From contig NZ_NEJP01000012.1 of the NCBI RefSeq assembly GCF_002113125.1, positions 1-64,000 on the forward strand: 64,000 nucleotides of DNA, written 5' to 3'. Every line of letters begins with the position of its first letter. The stretch's first letter is position 1. The position numbers were made by a program, and so were the translations under genes. This document shows positions 61,435-64,000 of the stretch, in pieces. Under the pieces are notes generated by a model. The model was not told where the DNA came from and did not search any database. It saw only the letters and a list, made by a program, of their open reading frames with translations. This DNA is from Pseudomonas sp. B20(2017). Its GTDB lineage: Bacteria; Pseudomonadota; Gammaproteobacteria; Pseudomonadales; Pseudomonadaceae.

Positions 61435-63393
61435 ATGAACACTGAAACACTGGAGCAACCAGATAGCGACAACGTTGTGCTTGCGTTGTATCCACCCGAT
61501 CTGGTCGACAGCAACAAATCGGTCGTGGGGGCAGATTGTGGCATTGCCATCAATTACTACGACCTGACCCCTTTGGGGGCGAAAGTCAGGGTCGATCCTT
61601 ATGTCGGGCAAGCTCCGGGAGACACTGTTTCTCTGAATTTGAACGGCGAACTGAATATCGCCAGTGATCAAACCCAGTCCACTGACGATGCAGTCATTCT
61701 GTACATCCCGAAAAACAAGCTGTTATCCGGTGCAGATATCATCAATGAGCTGACTTACACCGTGACCAGAGGCAGCCAGAACCAAGGCACCTCCGAACCA
61801 CCGCTGCGAGTCCTTTATTACGGCATTCGACCCGGCAAGGAGAATCGCACTCCCGGCGGACCAGGCCATTCTGAGCTCAAGCTGATCTTGCCGCAGGATG
61901 TGCTGGACTATGGAATCGATGCGGATCGCGCCGAGCAGGGTGTACATGTTTGTTTCGAATACCCCTATTGTGGGGCGTTCAACACAATTCGCCTGAACTG
62001 CGACGGACATGTCGTATTCCGCAAGGTTACCGCGGATGAGGCACCCTTGACGCCGACAGCCGTACCCACACGAATTTGCCTCACGTTGACAAAAGCTGAT
62101 CTTGAGCAGGTCAAGGATCATCCACAGGCCGTTTTCAACTTCACGGTCGACGATCAAGTCGGCAATGGGGCTGATCCGGATTCCCCATGGTCGGCCCCCG
62201 TGTTCGTGACTGTTGATATGCAGGGTACGCGTTTGACTGCACCTGATATCACCGAAGACCCGGATGATCCCAATGATGCTCCGGAGACCATCGACCTGAA
62301 CAAGCTCGGCACCAACGACCTGACCGTCCAGGTACACGTACAGAGCCCGCCATGGACGGCGAATGACGTCATTCGTGTGAAGTACGTGGCAACGCCGAAC
62401 TCCGGCGGCACGCCGGTGGAGCACTGCGTTGAGGCTCCCGTAGTGCGTATTCCGTTCGTGCAGAAATTGATGATTCCCAACGCCAAGGTCATTGCCGAAA
62501 GCGTGGTCAGTGTCAGTTACGAGCAAGTCAGGGGCGGGGCGGTCATCGCGCGATCTCGAGTGGCGATGGCGCGGGTCATTCTGGCGCCGATCATTACCGG
62601 GGCCAAAGACCTGGCCGGTGTTGTGTTGGAAAACGGCGGTTCCGTTTCCCACAACAAGATAATCCTTGAAGGGGCGGCACTTGCGGGCGCTGTATTGGAG
62701 ATTCTTGATGGTGCGGCGGTTGTCGAGGAGGTGCGTACGGGCGCTGATTACAAATGGAAAAGCACAGCGATATCGATTGCTGTTGGGCGAAATGTTTTTA
62801 CTGCCCGGGAAAAGGCAGGGAATCAGTTGGTTTCGGAACCTTGGGCGATTGAGCGGTTGGCGTTTAGCATGGATAGGACGCAGCTAAGGCTCGCGGGATT
62901 GTCGATCAGAGTTCCACAGTGGACAAAGACCGGCGAGGACTCAATTGGCAATATCGGCGTTCGGGTTCCAACCGGAGGGGTTAAGCCGTATGACTATGCA
63001 TCGTCTGATCCGACGACCGCTTCGGTGACGGAGCAAGGGAAAGTCAGCGGGTTGAAGAATGGCGTGGCAACCATCTATGTCACTGATCAGGAGGGGACTA
63101 CCCTGACTTATCTGGCAGCTGTCACCAACGTCTGGAAACTGCAGATCAGTGAACAGTTATATACCTTTCTGAACGCTGAAAAATGGATGCATACACTGGG
63201 AGGGCGTCACACCTACGACGGTGCAATCATGCAGGACCTCCTGCGAGTTTATGTAGTCCCGCCTCGTGCGTCCAATGTATGGACGTGTGGGACTTTTGGG
63301 TATTGGGGAGGGTACATCGCACCTAGTAATGGATTTCGTAGCACTACGCATTCAACTGCCCAGTGGACTTCCTGGTGCTTGACCGCTACCTGA
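61435..63393 (+). CDS. Large Ig-like (BIG2) domain protein with lectin-like C-terminus
   Basis: A 652-residue acidic protein, mostly beta strands, with no signal peptide or membrane segment. The N-terminal 460 residues hold several repeated beta modules (for example VLALYPPDLVDSNKSVVGAD and APIITGAKDLAGVVLENGGS). A bacterial Ig-like group 2 domain at about 480-566 shows YDYASSDPTTASVTEQGKVS, then GLKNGVATIYVTD. The last ~85 residues (FLNAEKWMHTLGGRHTYDGA, then the Trp/Gly-rich tail with two Cys) look like the ligand-binding cap of adhesin/lectin-type proteins. The start follows AGGAGCGTTGCC. Export route and role are unknown. Confidence 0.75.
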   Translation: MNTETLEQPDSDNVVLALYPPDLVDSNKSVVGADCGIAINYYDLTPLGAKVRVDPYVGQAPGDTVSLNLNGELNIASDQTQSTDDAVILYIPKNKLLSGADIINELTYTVTRGSQNQGTSEPPLRVLYYGIRPGKENRTPGGPGHSELKLILPQDVLDYGIDADRAEQGVHVCFEYPYCGAFNTIRLNCDGHVVFRKVTADEAPLTPTAVPTRICLTLTKADLEQVKDHPQAVFNFTVDDQVGNGADPDSPWSAPVFVTVDMQGTRLTAPDITEDPDDPNDAPETIDLNKLGTNDLTVQVHVQSPPWTANDVIRVKYVATPNSGGTPVEHCVEAPVVRIPFVQKLMIPNAKVIAESVVSVSYEQVRGGAVIARSRVAMARVILAPIITGAKDLAGVVLENGGSVSHNKIILEGAALAGAVLEILDGAAVVEEVRTGADYKWKSTAISIAVGRNVFTAREKAGNQLVSEPWAIERLAFSMDRTQLRLAGLSIRVPQWTKTGEDSIGNIGVRVPTGGVKPYDYASSDPTTASVTEQGKVSGLKNGVATIYVTDQEGTTLTYLAAVTNVWKLQISEQLYTFLNAEKWMHTLGGRHTYDGAIMQDLLRVYVVPPRASNVWTCGTFGYWGGYIAPSNGFRSTTHSTAQWTSWCLTAT

Positions 63394-63449
63394 TTGAAGC
63401 GTCGTTTTCCATGGCCGGTGTGACGCTCGCCATGGGAATAACTGCGAGT

Positions 63450-64000
63450 TCATAGATTGAATGACAGGCAACGCTCGCGCAGAAACGCCTGCAACACCTT
63501 CACCCGCTCCGACACCTGCACCCGGTGCGGGCACAGCATATTGAACGGCACGCTCTCGCCGTGCCAGTCGTCGAACAGCGTCACCAGCCGCCCGGCGCGC
63601 ACGTCTTCTGCCACGTCGAGCCAGGCCTTGTAGGCGATGCCGTGGCCGGCGAGCGCCCAGCGGCGGGCGACTTCGCCGTCATCGCTGAGGTAGTCGCCGC
63701 GTACTTCGACCTCGACCGTTTCGTCGTCACGATGGAAGCGCCAGGTGTTGTACGGCCGGCCATTGCGCAGGTAGAGCAGGGCGCTGTGCTCGCTCAATTC
63801 GGCCGGATTTTGCGGTGTGCCGTGGCGCTCCAGATACGCAGGGCTCGCGCAGGCCACGCGGCGATGGTCAGGCAGAATCGGCAACGCCACCAGCGTCGAA
63901 TCACTCGGCACGCCAAAGCGCAAGGCCACATCCACCGTTTCGCGAAACAGATCCGCATGCCGGTCGTTGAGCAGCAATTGCAGCTGAATGTGCGGGTGCT
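63450..64000 (-). CDS. LysR family transcriptional regulator (N-terminus beyond the right edge)
   Basis: About 183 residues of a LysR effector domain, with the HTH missing because the gene enters from outside the window. The frame is open through the edge and reads HPHIQLQLLLNDRHADLFRE, then TVDVALRFG, followed by VACASPAYLERHGTPQNPAE, all typical of the family. The internal TTG at 63977 is not the true start. Its target is unknown. Confidence 0.88.
   Translation of the reverse strand, partial: HPHIQLQLLLNDRHADLFRETVDVALRFGVPSDSTLVALPILPDHRRVACASPAYLERHGTPQNPAELSEHSALLYLRNGRPYNTWRFHRDDETVEVEVRGDYLSDDGEVARRWALAGHGIAYKAWLDVAEDVRAGRLVTLFDDWHGESVPFNMLCPHRVQVSERVKVLQAFLRERCLSFNL

Overview
The window looks like chromosomal DNA of a Pseudomonas of the P. 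fluorescens group. GC is high and genes are tightly packed. There are many divergent LysR regulator/enzyme pairs, repeats built on the GTGGGAGC(G/C)(A/G)GC pattern typical of Pseudomonas REP elements, an MvaT/MvaU nucleoid protein, hpd, galU, ahpCF, and small proteins of a Pseudomonas type. I saw no tRNA, rRNA, CRISPR array, prophage or insertion sequence. Species-level assignment is inference.

Layout. 1-3.2 kb: a PhnD-C-E-E type oxyanion ABC importer that runs off the left edge. 3.4-8.2 kb: redox enzymes (DJ-1/PfpI, MDR oxidoreductase, SDR) with LysR regulators. 8.2-9.5 kb: two PqiA half proteins without PqiB. 9.6-13.6 kb: an acidic protein, a YbdK-type carboxylate-amine ligase, a beta-class GST with a LysR, and a secreted cupin. 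13.7-19 kb: an old-yellow-enzyme reductase, then a periplasmic molybdenum hydroxylase operon (tri-haem cytochrome c, 2Fe-2S subunit, Tat-exported Mo subunit). 19.2-24.5 kb: an MFS exporter, a LysR and a TonB-dependent siderophore receptor behind a likely Fur box. 24.6-31.4 kb: a LysR divergent from a PxpA / biotin carrier / biotin carboxylase / PxpB / PxpC operon, followed by an NCS1 permease that carries a frameshift. 31.5-35.2 kb: small unknown genes, an ABC-F ATPase and topoisomerase IB. 35.3-37.9 kb: modABC behind a perfect ModE-like palindrome. 38-42.8 kb: nitronate monooxygenase, AcuI/YhdH, and an alkylation repair set (2OG oxygenase, AlkB, an Ada lacking three zinc cysteines). 42.8-44.9 kb: a run of small unknown proteins and lipoproteins. 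45.1-52.5 kb: galU, gor, a KfrA-like protein divergent from a lone tyrosine recombinase, ahpC, ahpF and gloA. 52.7-61.2 kb: a secreted unknown protein, MvaT/MvaU, a CSS-EAL phosphodiesterase, a LysR/EamA pair, hpd, a RarD-like exporter and an aldo/keto reductase, with REP elements. 61.4-64 kb: a large Ig-like protein behind an 18-bp perfect palindrome, then a LysR cut by the right edge.

How genes may work together. The molybdate importer could feed the molybdenum hydroxylase. Gor, AhpC/F and GloA form a thiol and peroxide defence neighbourhood. The pxp operon carries its own biotin carrier and biotin carboxylase but no classical carboxyltransferase. It therefore has the parts list of a split urea-carboxylase-like enzyme plus a hydrolase, and this is the most interesting metabolic system in the window. 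The other points to check are the degenerate Ada zinc site, the frameshifted permease, the KfrA/recombinase pair with its own operator-like repeat, and the palindrome in front of the Ig-like gene.
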